64,000 bases of DNA from Mesorhizobium onobrychidis (GTDB lineage Bacteria; Pseudomonadota; Alphaproteobacteria; Rhizobiales; Rhizobiaceae): positions 4,259,501-4,323,500 of the forward strand of contig NZ_CP062229.1 of assembly GCF_024707545.1 (NCBI RefSeq), given 5' to 3'. The position numbers and the translations under genes are program-made. The notes below the pieces were generated by a model. The model was not told the origin of the DNA, ran no database searches, and worked only from the letters and a program-made list of their open reading frames with translations. Within the stretch, counting starts at the first letter, position 1. Every line of letters begins with the position of its first letter. This document shows, one piece after another, positions 45,753-54,389 of this stretch.

Positions 45753-47027
45753 ATGAAACTTACCTCTTACTGGCTGGACACGTCTCAGCCGTTCGATGGC
45801 GGATCGTCCAAACCCCTCGAAGGCCGGTACGACGTGGCCGTGGTGGGCGGCGGCTTGACCGGGTCCTCCGCGGCGCTGGCCCTCGCCAAGAAGGGCGCGC
45901 GGGTAGCCCTGCTCGAGGCTGAAACAATCGGCAACGCCGCGTCGGGGCGCAATGGCGGCATGTGCAACAACGGTTTTGCCCAGAACTATGGGATCATGGC
46001 CGGCAAGTACGGCACGGATGCCGCGAACGCGCTCTACAAGGCCTTCGACGCCGGCGTCGACATGGTCGAGCGGCTGGTGCAGGAAGAACAGATCGACTGC
46101 AGCTTCGCCCGTGTCGGCAAGCTCAAGCTTGCTGCCAAGCCTGAGCACTACGACATGCTGGCGCGCAGCCAGGAACTCCTCGCGGCCAATGTCGATCCCG
46201 AAACGAGGATGATCGCGCGCGCCGACCTGCGAACCGAAGTCGGCACCAACCGCTACCACGGCGGGCTGCTTTTTCCCAAGAGCGCCGGCATGCATGTCGG
46301 AAGGTTCGTCCGGGGCTTGGCGACCGCCGCCGCACGTGGTGGCGCAGAGGTGCATGAACGGACTCCCGTCATGGCAATGCGCAAGGTACCCGCCGGGCAT
46401 GAAGTAGAGACCCCACGCGGCAAAATCGTCGCGCGGCAGGTCCTGCTGGCGAGCGGCATTTCCAAGGTCGGTCCGCTCGGCTGGATCCGCCGCCGCATCG
46501 TGCCGGTCGGCGCCTTCCTGATCGTGACGGAACCGCTGTTGCCTGCGCAGATCGAGCGCCTCATGCCGACCCGTCGCAATGTGGTCGACACGCGCAACCT
46601 CGTTGTCTACTGGCGGCTGACCCCGGACAATCGCATGTTGTTCGGCGGCCGGGCCAGGTTTGCCGTGTCCAATCCGCAATCCGACGAGAAGAGCGGGCAG
46701 ATCCTGAAGGCGGCGATGGTCGACGTCTATCCGGAACTGGCCGACACCCGGATCGACTACTGCTGGGGCGGCATGGTCGACATGACCCGCGACCGCCTGC
46801 CGCGCGCCGGCGAGCGCGACGGCATCTACTACTCGATGGGCTATAGCGGGCACGGCACGCAGATGTCCACGCTGATGGGCAGCATCATGGCCGACGTCAT
46901 GGACGGGCGCCCCGACCTGAACCCCTGGAAGGACTTCGACTGGCCGGCGATCCCCGGATATTTCGGGCGTCCCTGGTTCCTGCCGATCCTCGGTGCCTAT
47001 TACCGCGTGAAGGACCTTGTAGGATGA
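45753..47027 (+). CDS. FAD-dependent DAO-type oxidoreductase 3
   Basis: 424 aa. FAD site V-A-V-V-G-G-G-L-T-G-S-S-A, then a signature G-R-N-G-G-M-C-N-N-G-F-A-Q-N-Y-G. The C-terminal segment contains W-G-G-M-V-D-M-T-R-D-R-L-P-R and M-G-Y-S-G-H-G-T-Q-M-S. This family end is the one that survives as decayed copies at 35041 and 59048. It is cotranscribed with the aldehyde dehydrogenase (stop and ATG overlap by 4 bp), which suggests that it produces an aldehyde, as amine oxidation does. Confidence 0.87.
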   Translation: MKLTSYWLDTSQPFDGGSSKPLEGRYDVAVVGGGLTGSSAALALAKKGARVALLEAETIGNAASGRNGGMCNNGFAQNYGIMAGKYGTDAANALYKAFDAGVDMVERLVQEEQIDCSFARVGKLKLAAKPEHYDMLARSQELLAANVDPETRMIARADLRTEVGTNRYHGGLLFPKSAGMHVGRFVRGLATAAARGGAEVHERTPVMAMRKVPAGHEVETPRGKIVARQVLLASGISKVGPLGWIRRRIVPVGAFLIVTEPLLPAQIERLMPTRRNVVDTRNLVVYWRLTPDNRMLFGGRARFAVSNPQSDEKSGQILKAAMVDVYPELADTRIDYCWGGMVDMTRDRLPRAGERDGIYYSMGYSGHGTQMSTLMGSIMADVMDGRPDLNPWKDFDWPAIPGYFGRPWFLPILGAYYRVKDLVG

Positions 47028-48478
47028 TGACGCCCCTCGAACACCTGTCCCGCAGCGGCCGCCTGGACAAGTTTTTCATCGACGGCGAATGGCGCGAGCC
47101 GAGGGGCACCGCCAAGGGCGTCGTGGTCAATCCGGCCACGGAAGAGGTCGTGACCCGGTTTCCGCTCGGAAACGGCGGGGATGTGGACGCGGCCGTTTCA
47201 GCGGCCCGCCGGGCGTTCGCCACGTGGAGCCGTACCAAGCCGGAATACCGGGCGGGCCTGCTTGATCGCCTGCAGGCGCTGCTCGAAGCGCGCAGTGAAC
47301 TGCTTGCGCAATGCCTCACCCTCGAAATGGGCGCGGCGATTGGATATGCGCGCACCGCGCAGGTGCCGCTCGCCATCGCCCATGTGAAGGTTGCTCGCGA
47401 TGTCCTGACAGCCTTCCCCTTCGTCGAGCAGCGCGGCCGCACCGCCGTCACCCATGAGCCGGTCGGCGTCTGCGCCCTGATCACGCCCTGGAACTGGCCA
47501 CTCTACCAGATCACCGCCAAGGTTGCGCCGGCGCTCGCCGCAGGCTGCACGGTCATACTGAAGCCAAGCGAGCTTTCTCCTTTGGACGCGCTGCTGTTCG
47601 CCGAGGCGATCGAGGAAGCCGGCTTCCCCGCCGGCGTCTTCAACCTCGTCAATGGTGACGGCCCTTGCGTCGGTGGGGGTCTCGCGTCTCATGCGGACGT
47701 CGACATGATCTCCATTACCGGCTCTACCCGTGCCGGCATTGCGGTGGCCCAGGCCGCCGCGCCGACGGTGAAGCGCATCGCGCAGGAGCTCGGCGGCAAG
47801 TCGCCGAACGTGATCCTGCCCGACGCCGATCTGGATCGCGCCGTTTCGCTGGGCATAGCCGCCGCCTTACGCAATCTCGGCCAGTCATGCAGTGCGCCGA
47901 CGCGTATGATCGTGCCGCGCGTGCGGCTTTCCGAGATCGAGTCAATTGCCCAGCGGACCGCGGATGAGATCGTCGTCGGTGATCCTCTTTCGGAGGCCAC
48001 CACCCACGGAGCAATCGCCAATCGTGCTCAGTTCGACCGGATCCAGACAATGATCGGCGTCGGCGTTTCGGAAGGCGCGAAGCTTCTCACCGGCGGACTG
48101 GGCCGTCCGGACGGCCTAGATGTCGGGCTCTATGTGAAGCCGACCATCTTTTCCGACGTGCGCACGGGCATGCGCATCGCTCAGGAGGAGGTCTTCGGGC
48201 CGGTCCTTTGCATCATCCCCTACGACACAGTCGACGAGGCCGTCACCATCGCCAATGACACCATCTATGGCCTCGGGGCCCATGTGCAGGGCAAGGATTT
48301 GGACGTCGCCAAGTACGTCGCGTCGCGGATTCGCGCCGGTCAAGTGCATCTCAACTACCCGGCGTGGGATCCTCACGCGCCGTTTGGCGGCTTCAAGCAG
48401 TCCGGAAACGGACGCGAATACGGCCTCGAGGGCATGTTGGAGTATCTCGAGGTCAAGTCCATCCTCGGCTATTTCTAG
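47024..48478 (+). CDS. NAD(P)-dependent aldehyde dehydrogenase
   Basis: 484 aa. P-W-N-W-P, I-T-G-S-T-R-A-G (cofactor loop), E-L-G-G-K-S-P-N (Glu) and G-Q-S-C-S-A-P-T-R (catalytic Cys) are all present, and G-G-F-K-Q-S-G-N-G-R-E closes the domain. It differs from GabD at the substrate loop, so a different aldehyde is expected. It overlaps the upstream FAD oxidoreductase stop, forming a clear amine-to-acid pair. A hairpin at 48499 follows, the likely operon end. Confidence 0.9.
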   Translation: MMTPLEHLSRSGRLDKFFIDGEWREPRGTAKGVVVNPATEEVVTRFPLGNGGDVDAAVSAARRAFATWSRTKPEYRAGLLDRLQALLEARSELLAQCLTLEMGAAIGYARTAQVPLAIAHVKVARDVLTAFPFVEQRGRTAVTHEPVGVCALITPWNWPLYQITAKVAPALAAGCTVILKPSELSPLDALLFAEAIEEAGFPAGVFNLVNGDGPCVGGGLASHADVDMISITGSTRAGIAVAQAAAPTVKRIAQELGGKSPNVILPDADLDRAVSLGIAAALRNLGQSCSAPTRMIVPRVRLSEIESIAQRTADEIVVGDPLSEATTHGAIANRAQFDRIQTMIGVGVSEGAKLLTGGLGRPDGLDVGLYVKPTIFSDVRTGMRIAQEEVFGPVLCIIPYDTVDEAVTIANDTIYGLGAHVQGKDLDVAKYVASRIRAGQVHLNYPAWDPHAPFGGFKQSGNGREYGLEGMLEYLEVKSILGYF

Positions 48479-48498
48479 GCGACATCTTCGCCAAGCGC

Positions 48499-48523
48499 AG
48501 AGGGCGCGCCGGTGGCGCTCTCT
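48499..48523 (+). terminator. Likely terminator after the aldehyde dehydrogenase
   Basis: AGAGGGCGC (48499-48507) pairs with GCGCTCTCT (48515-48523), a 9-bp stem with one G-U pair and a 7-nt loop, twenty bases past the stop. No strong T-run. Confidence 0.45.
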
Positions 48524-48696
48524 ATGCCAGTAGGCCGGGGCAGATCGTTAACCAGTTAAAAGACTGCGCGGCTCGCTGCGCCTGTCGCCGAGCTATACGA
48601 GAGGCGGCAGCTCGGTTTCGGCAGGCGGACATCGCGTGGGCCGAACAATATTGCGGCAAGACTCGCATTAGGAATTTGCACCCTGTCCCACTTGTC

Positions 48697-49377
48697 CTAT
48701 CGCTGCTCTAAACGCCGTTTCACGTTTTCAACCCCAAGCACGGGGCTTGTCAGAACTGGAAGGCTGTGGGCCGTGCCCCGCACCGCACGAGCCATCGAGG
48801 CCTGCGCAAAAATGACCACATCGACCTTCTTCGACAGTTCTTCGAGAGCTAGGCGGATTTGCGCGTCATGGGCTTCGACGTCCCCGCCGGCGAGGCGTTG
48901 AAACGCTCCCTCAACAAGCACATCGTCGATCGCTACATCCTTGCCCGCGTCGTATGCCTTGCGCTTCAGCAGATCCACGGTTGGCACCAGCGTTGTGGAC
49001 AAGGTCGCCAGGACACCTATGCGGTTTCCATGCTCGACGGCGGCTTTGGCCATGCCTTCATCAATACGGAACAGCGGCACAGGACAAAGCGGCGCAATGG
49101 CATCGACTGCCGGTCCGAGAGTCGAGCATGTGACGACAATCGCATCTGCCCCGGCGTCGACTGCCGACCATACGTAGGCAGCAAGCCTTCGTTTCGTCAG
49201 ATCGGATAGCGACCCGCGCTCAATGGTATTTCTCAAGAGGCTCTCGTCGAGGATCGCGAACGGCTTCCAGTCGGGCAAATGTTCCTTGGCGAGGCCCTCG
49301 AACTCGGAAACAAGGCCGGAAACCGTATGGATGAAAGCCAGCTTTCTACCGGAAGCGCTCGTAGTTTGATCTGACAT
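48697..49377 (-). CDS. Asp/Glu racemase-superfamily protein with a single catalytic cysteine
   Basis: 226 aa. The first active-site loop V-V-T-C-S-T-L-G-P has its Cys (about residue 83). The second loop reads V-I-F-A-Q-A-S-M-A, where two-base racemases keep another Cys. Other landmarks, such as P-L-F-R-I-D-E and G-V-L-A-T-L-S-T-T, fit the superfamily. Lacking the second Cys it is more likely a one-base enzyme, such as a decarboxylase, isomerase or lyase (compare arylmalonate decarboxylase and maleate isomerase types), than a racemase. It is convergent with the aldehyde dehydrogenase. Confidence 0.8.
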   Translation of the reverse strand: MSDQTTSASGRKLAFIHTVSGLVSEFEGLAKEHLPDWKPFAILDESLLRNTIERGSLSDLTKRRLAAYVWSAVDAGADAIVVTCSTLGPAVDAIAPLCPVPLFRIDEGMAKAAVEHGNRIGVLATLSTTLVPTVDLLKRKAYDAGKDVAIDDVLVEGAFQRLAGGDVEAHDAQIRLALEELSKKVDVVIFAQASMARAVRGTAHSLPVLTSPVLGVENVKRRLEQR

Positions 49378-49557
49378 GTGGTTTTTCCATCAAGTTGCTG
49401 GAAGCTGAGTTGGCGGAACTGAGTGTCTGGACCAGTCGTCAACCCGGTCCTTCGTGAGAATCCTCTTCACGAAACGGTCCAGATCGCGCTTAGGCCTGTA
49501 GACATGCAAATTCGCAATCGCTCCGCGCTCTTTGGTGTCGCCATGCAGTCAATTGCA

Positions 49558-50880
49558 TCAGAAAGCGCCAACTTCAATTTTCGATCTGTCCGAGAAGCGT
49601 GACATGCGGAATGGAGTCGGATCGACGCTTGCAGCGTCACCTGCGACCAGATCCGCCGCCAGATGGCCAATGCCAGGGCCAGCGCCGAAGCCGTGTCCGG
49701 AACAGCCTGCGGCGACGAATACTCCGCCGATGCTGTCCACCGGTGAAATCACGGGTACTGCGTCCGGTGTGGAGTCGATATACCCGCCCCAGGAGGACAC
49801 GACGCCGGCATCAGCAACGGTGGGGAACAGGGCTTTTACCCGCGTCATGATGGTTGCCAACATCCGCTTGTCCGGAGCGGGATCGAGGACGCGGATGCGC
49901 TCAAAGGGGGTCGGCCTGTCGAGATGCCAGCGACGGAGTGAGTCCGGGCCCCCGAAGAACGAGCGGCCTATGCCGATCTCGACGGCCTTCAGCCGTTTCA
50001 TGAACATCGGCAGAAACGGGCGGACATAGCGGATCCCCTGCGGCGTGATCTCAAGGGTCGCCCTGCCGCTGATGGCTATCGTGTAGCTGCCATCGAGCCG
50101 GCGCGTCATGGCAAAGTCGGAGGTATAGACTGCCCCGCCAAAATCCGGTGCAGGACCGGTCCGCAAGGCGGTCTGACGGACGCTGGCCTGCGGCAGCGAA
50201 ACCGCATGCATGCGCAGGAAAGCAGAAGCCCAGGCACCGGCGGCACATAGGACCGCGCTGGTGCGGATAAGGCCTTTCTCGGTGACGACGCCGCTCACTT
50301 GCCCATTGGTGATATCCAGGCCGCGTGCCGCGCAGTTCTGATGAATGGTCGCGCCATGTTTGCGCGCGCCCTCGGCGATCCGAGGAGCGGCGAGCCAGGG
50401 CTCGGCCTTGCCATCATCTGCCGCGTGGACGCCGCCCAGCCATTTGCGGCCGCCAGCCGCAGGAACGGCGGCAGTGACCTCGTCGGCAGTAAGCATCCGC
50501 GTAATGACGTCGAACCGTCGGGCAACCCCGCGCCATTGGTCCCATTCGGCGAGTTGCTTTGGATCGGCGGTCGCATAGATGAGCCCGCAACGGCGGAAGC
50601 CAAGGTCATGCCCGATCTCATTGGTGAGTTCTTCCCACAGCCGCAGCGCCAGATTGGCAAGCGGCAACTCACGTGCGTCGCGGTTCTGCCGACGGCACCA
50701 GCCCCAGTTCCGGCTCGACTGTTCGCAGCCGACATACCCCTTTTCGATAAGCGCCACCGACAGGCCGCGCCGCGCCAGGAAATAGGCCGCGCTGGCGCCG
50801 ACAATCCCGCCGCCGATCACCACGACGTCCGCTGACTTGGGGAGTTCATCGCTGCTGATGTGGTGGATAATAGGGGACAT
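49558..50880 (-). CDS. FAD-dependent DAO-type amino-acid oxidoreductase 4
   Basis: 440 aa from ATG 50878-50880 (GAGG upstream; an in-frame TTG at 50898 is less likely). FAD motif V-V-V-I-G-G-G-I-V-G-A-S-A, then the subfamily block S-S-R-N-W-G-W-C-R-R-Q-N-R-D-A-R-E-L. The C-terminal G-C-S-G-H-G-F-G-A-G-P binds flavin. It is the clear paralogue of the gene at 33538 and shares N-C-A-A-R-G-L. It stands alone between the racemase-like gene and the four-carbon-acid operon, with no obvious partner. Confidence 0.85.
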   Translation of the reverse strand: MSPIIHHISSDELPKSADVVVIGGGIVGASAAYFLARRGLSVALIEKGYVGCEQSSRNWGWCRRQNRDARELPLANLALRLWEELTNEIGHDLGFRRCGLIYATADPKQLAEWDQWRGVARRFDVITRMLTADEVTAAVPAAGGRKWLGGVHAADDGKAEPWLAAPRIAEGARKHGATIHQNCAARGLDITNGQVSGVVTEKGLIRTSAVLCAAGAWASAFLRMHAVSLPQASVRQTALRTGPAPDFGGAVYTSDFAMTRRLDGSYTIAISGRATLEITPQGIRYVRPFLPMFMKRLKAVEIGIGRSFFGGPDSLRRWHLDRPTPFERIRVLDPAPDKRMLATIMTRVKALFPTVADAGVVSSWGGYIDSTPDAVPVISPVDSIGGVFVAAGCSGHGFGAGPGIGHLAADLVAGDAASVDPTPFRMSRFSDRSKIEVGAF

Positions 50881-51435
50881 GGGGGCCTCGGTAATCAATG
50901 AGCGCTAGCAGTATCGGCGACTGGTGCCGCAGAATGCACTGACTGCAGCGGCATTTCGGTACTTTGCACCGAATATCCCCGGCATCCGGCAAGTGACGGC
51001 GATTTTATCGCCTTCAAGAGCTGCGGCGCTGCCGTTTTTGACGCTTTAAAATCAATGTCATAATCTCTTGACGAAGTTCCATGATCGCCTTCCGCGTGTT
51101 CGGTGGCATTCGGCGGCGCGGTATCTACGACAACATGAAGACCGCAATCGACAAGTCCGGCCGTGGCAAGGAGCGCGACTGTAAAATGCCTCAGCCCTGA
51201 GGAGGTCACAGATTTGAAGCGCCGATTTGAATAAGGTCCGTTTTGAGCGGCCGGTCGAAGCGGATGATCCCAAGCCTCGCTGATGGTGCCTCTGAGGTTC
51301 CGGAATAGGAGTCGCGTCGGAATGGATAGCGCAAGCTGGAGGCCAGCGGTTCTCGAGGGCTCCATCTTCCGGTCGGCCTAGTCGGCCCGAAGCTGCGATT
51401 TTGTCCAGTGATGAACGAAAGTTGAACGTTGCTGT
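50881..51435. other. Gene-free region, nothing recognised
   Basis: About 555 bp with no credible gene. A 156-codon frame here has no domain or family signature. A palindrome CCTCAG-cc-CTGAGG near 51189 is the only symmetric feature. Confidence 0.4.
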
Positions 51436-52149
51436 CTACCAGGATCGTTCCTCACCTCCCATGCTCTCTTGATGTCCTTCGAGGCACGCCGAGATCGCCC
51501 GCAGCTGGAATTCCAGTGCGGGGCCCTCTGCCGGGAACCGGCCGTCCAGCGCAGAGGTACCGACGGTAAATCCCGCTGCGCCACTCTTGCGAATTGTCTC
51601 GACCTGATCCGGCCGGTCCACCGATCCCGCGACTATAATGGGCTTGGGCACAGTTCGGCACACAGCGTCGATGAGAGATGGCACATTGCCTGCCGAACGG
51701 TAGGCGAGAAGGTCGAGACCGGCGACACCGGGATGGCTGGCGAGCGCGACGGCGCTTTTGACGATCTCGGCCTGCGATCCTTCGAGAATGCTCGGGTGCC
51801 CGACGATGCGACCCGGAAACGGATAGTAGCGGATGGGTGTCCCTTCCAGCAGCGGCAGCACGTCTTCGGCATGGGTGCCACCGAGAAGAAAGTCGACGCC
51901 GAGGTCGATCGCCGCCTTGACCGAGCGGATCTCGCTGTCGCGGTCGAGCGATACGACTTCGAGATAGGTGCTGGCTCCGCCCTCGCGGATCTGGCGGGCG
52001 AGGCCGGCGAGCGCGTCGAACGGCAGGCCGACGTCCTTGAAGCCGATGTGGCGGATTCCGGCCCGGAGCGCCGTTTCGACGTGGACGGCGGCGTCGGCCA
52101 CGGTGCGGTCGTTGCGCGTCAGCATGAAGATGAAGTCGAATTGTGTCAT
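51436..52149 (-). CDS. TIM-barrel protein linked to the DUF1537-PdxA2 operon
   Basis: 237 aa. Repeated beta-alpha units are visible: F-D-F-I-F-M-L-T-R, H-I-G-F-K-D-V-G-L (about residues 34-42), L-G-V-D-F-L-L-G-G-T-H-A, I-V-A-G-S-V and G-F-T-V-G-T-S-A-L at the end, the phosphate-binding pattern of HisA/TrpF-type barrels. The second strand Lys-Asp is suggestive of an aldolase or isomerase. It overlaps the PdxA2 gene by ATGA and so is the third gene of that operon; its reaction on a C4 phosphate or released triose phosphate is unknown. Confidence 0.7.
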   Translation of the reverse strand: MTQFDFIFMLTRNDRTVADAAVHVETALRAGIRHIGFKDVGLPFDALAGLARQIREGGASTYLEVVSLDRDSEIRSVKAAIDLGVDFLLGGTHAEDVLPLLEGTPIRYYPFPGRIVGHPSILEGSQAEIVKSAVALASHPGVAGLDLLAYRSAGNVPSLIDAVCRTVPKPIIVAGSVDRPDQVETIRKSGAAGFTVGTSALDGRFPAEGPALEFQLRAISACLEGHQESMGGEERSW

Positions 52150-53159
52150 GGGGTGCCGGCTTTCTGGTTCTGGAGGGAAGCCTTGAGCCGAAGGGCGTAG
52201 TCGAAGGCGGTCTCAAGGCTGGAGGGGTCCGCAACGCCGGACCCCGCGATGTCGAACGCGGTGCCGTGATCGGGGCTGGTGCGCACGAACGGCAGGCCCA
52301 GCGTGACGTTCACGCCATGGTCGAGGCCCATATATTTGACCGGGATGAGACCCTGGTCGTGATACTGCGCGACCACGATGTCGAATCTGCCCTTGCGGGC
52401 CTGCATGAACACAGTGTCGCCGGGCCATGGGCCGGATGCGTCGATACCTTCGGCACGGGCCGCCTCGATCGCCGGCTGGATGATGCGGATTTCCTCGTCT
52501 CCAAAGAGACCGCCTTCGCCGGCATGCGGATTAAGGCCCGCGACAGCGACGCGCGGATGGGCGATGCCAAGCGCCTGCGCGCCGGCATGGGCCAGCCGGA
52601 TCGCGTCCATCTGCGCCGCGAAATCGCCTTTGCGGATCGCCTCGGACAACGAACAATGGATGGTGACGAGGACCGTGCGAATGTCCTCGTTCGCTAGCAT
52701 CATGGCGACCTTGGGCGCCCCGCCATGATCGGCCAGGATTTCGGTGTGGCCGGGATAGTGCAGACCGGCGGCTGCAAGCGCTTCCTTGTGAATCGGCGCC
52801 GTCACGATGCCGCCCACCCCACCATCCCGCGCCAGTCTGATCGCGACAACGATGGCGTCGAACGCCGCGCGTCCGCTGATGGCCGAAACCTGGCTGACGG
52901 GTGGCAGGACGCGAAGCTGCGAGGAGCAAAGCACGTTGAGCGTTCCGTCCTCGAGCACGGTCTCATCGAGGGAAGCGATCGGCCGGACCCGCACTTCAGC
53001 ATCCAGCGCGCAAAGGGCGTGGTTCATCACCAGCGGATCACCGACGACGATCCAGTGCCGCTTGTCCGGCCGACGGAGATACATTTTTGCGATGATCTCG
53101 GGGCCGATGCCGGAGGGGTCACCCATGGTCACGGCTAGAGGAGCGTCAGGGGCGGTCAT
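52146..53159 (-). CDS. pdxA2: PdxA2-type 4-phospho-D-threonate/erythronate dehydrogenase
   Basis: 337 aa. V-T-M-G-D-P-S-G-I-G-P-E near the N-terminus, metal-ligand His in Y-P-G-H-T-E-I-L, H-C-S-L-S-E-A, and A-Q-Y-H-D-Q-G-L-I-P-V-K are the PdxA family signatures. Paired with a DUF1537 kinase gene 3 nt away, it belongs to the four-carbon sugar acid pathway, in which the kinase makes D-threonate (or D-erythronate) 4-phosphate and PdxA2 oxidises and decarboxylates it to dihydroxyacetone phosphate. This is known for the kinase-PdxA2 pair; the exact acid is inferred. Confidence 0.9.
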   Translation of the reverse strand: MTAPDAPLAVTMGDPSGIGPEIIAKMYLRRPDKRHWIVVGDPLVMNHALCALDAEVRVRPIASLDETVLEDGTLNVLCSSQLRVLPPVSQVSAISGRAAFDAIVVAIRLARDGGVGGIVTAPIHKEALAAAGLHYPGHTEILADHGGAPKVAMMLANEDIRTVLVTIHCSLSEAIRKGDFAAQMDAIRLAHAGAQALGIAHPRVAVAGLNPHAGEGGLFGDEEIRIIQPAIEAARAEGIDASGPWPGDTVFMQARKGRFDIVVAQYHDQGLIPVKYMGLDHGVNVTLGLPFVRTSPDHGTAFDIAGSGVADPSSLETAFDYALRLKASLQNQKAGTP

Positions 53160-53162
53160 GGA

Positions 53163-54314
53163 TCAGAGCCTTTCGTGAAAGCGTTTTGCCAGCAGGTCGC
53201 GGGCGGCATCAAGGAGTGTCGAAGGTGAGCCGAACCCTCCCGCCTTCATGGCGATGGTGAGCGACGTTCCGTCCGCCCGTTCGGCGTGGCCGACCGGAAA
53301 GCCGGGCTCCAACTCGCGGGTGAGACAGAAACGGCTGATGCCGAGGCGGTCGAGCATCGCCGCCATCGTCTCGCCGCCGGTGGCGATCACCGCGTCATAG
53401 TCATGCCGGGCGACCGCTGCGGCTGCTTGTCCGGCCAGGTTTGTCGTCACCGCGCTGGCATTCTCCTGCCGTTGCAGTGGTGCCCGAAGGCAAATCACAC
53501 GGGCGTCGCCGGGAGCGTCGGCCAGGTCGGTGACGACGGGAACGCCTTGTACCCGCAAGGTCTCGCATTGGGCGCGCGTCACCGGATTGGCGCTTCCTGC
53601 GACGATCACCACCCGCCCGACGGCTTTGCCCGTTACCGGGCGTCCATCCGGCACGGCAAGGACCAGCGATGCCAGCGCGATGGCGAGACCAGGAGAGCCC
53701 ACCCAAAGAACAGTCTCAGGATCGGGGACGCTGGCGACTTGCCGGTTCAGTACGTCCTGGCTGTCGGCGTTGAGGATCAGAATGGACCCTTTCGTCGCCG
53801 CATCGCCGGAACTGTTTGCCGCGAGAATGATCGGTATCCCCAGGGACGGGTCGATCAGATCGGCAATGCGCGATGTGACTGAGGGATGGACCGGGTCACG
53901 GCCATAGACGCTTTGACTCACGGGAATGCCGTTCACCGTCTGGATCCCGCCGACGGTGAGCCGCCCCGCTTCGGGAAAGGCTGGCGCGATGACAAGCCTG
54001 CTCCGGCCGCTTGCGCGAAAGGCGGCGGCGACTTCCACGCGGATATGGCCGCGCAGGGTCGAATCGATCGTTTTGAGGAGAAGGCGGGCATTCGAGAGGG
54101 CCGACACGGCGTCGGCCGTAGCCCTTGTCGCCTGCCGCATGGCAGAGGCGCGGCTGTTGGTATCGATCGAAGCGACGGCTCCGTTTTCCGTGCCGTCGAC
54201 TTGTCGCTTGATCACAGGTGCATAGCCTCTCGCGAGAAAGGCCGCCGCGCCGTCGGCAGCGCTGGTCAGATCGTCGGCGATTATCCCGACCAGGAGAGAT
54301 GTGTTCCGCTTCAT
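53163..54314 (-). CDS. dtnK: Four-carbon sugar acid kinase (DUF1537 family)
   Basis: 383 aa with the two halves of DUF1537. The N-terminal substrate domain has G-I-I-A-D-D-L-T-S-A-A-D-G-A at residues 9-22, T-I-D-S-T-L-R-G-H-I, and P-A-F-P-E-A-G-R-L-T. The C-terminal nucleotide domain carries A-T-G-G-E-T-M-A-A-M and R-E-L-E-P-G-F-P. The kinase phosphorylates D-threonate, L-threonate or D-erythronate; with PdxA2 next to it, D-threonate is the likeliest. It is the first gene of the operon and is divergent from a LysR gene that has a palindromic operator at its own start. Confidence 0.9.
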   Translation of the reverse strand: MKRNTSLLVGIIADDLTSAADGAAAFLARGYAPVIKRQVDGTENGAVASIDTNSRASAMRQATRATADAVSALSNARLLLKTIDSTLRGHIRVEVAAAFRASGRSRLVIAPAFPEAGRLTVGGIQTVNGIPVSQSVYGRDPVHPSVTSRIADLIDPSLGIPIILAANSSGDAATKGSILILNADSQDVLNRQVASVPDPETVLWVGSPGLAIALASLVLAVPDGRPVTGKAVGRVVIVAGSANPVTRAQCETLRVQGVPVVTDLADAPGDARVICLRAPLQRQENASAVTTNLAGQAAAAVARHDYDAVIATGGETMAAMLDRLGISRFCLTRELEPGFPVGHAERADGTSLTIAMKAGGFGSPSTLLDAARDLLAKRFHERL

Positions 54315-54370
54315 GTTGGTGAGAATAGCAGAACGATCGGCATCGATTATCCATATGATCTGACGATTAG

Positions 54371-54389
54371 TGGTGATATGTGATCACCA
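54371..54389. promoter_or_regulatory. Perfect LysR-type operator at the regulator's own start
   Basis: TGGTGAT (54371-54377) and ATCACCA (54383-54389) are perfect 7-bp inverted arms around ATGTG, a T-N11-A type site that ends at the base before the LysR ATG (54390). It should block that gene's own translation or transcription start and, at 57 bp from the kinase gene start, can serve the divergent promoter. Confidence 0.7.

Noticed and set aside
50895..51365. A 156-codon leftward frame in the gap before the four-carbon-acid operon
   Set aside because: No recognisable motif and no supporting ribosome site; low-complexity coding pattern.
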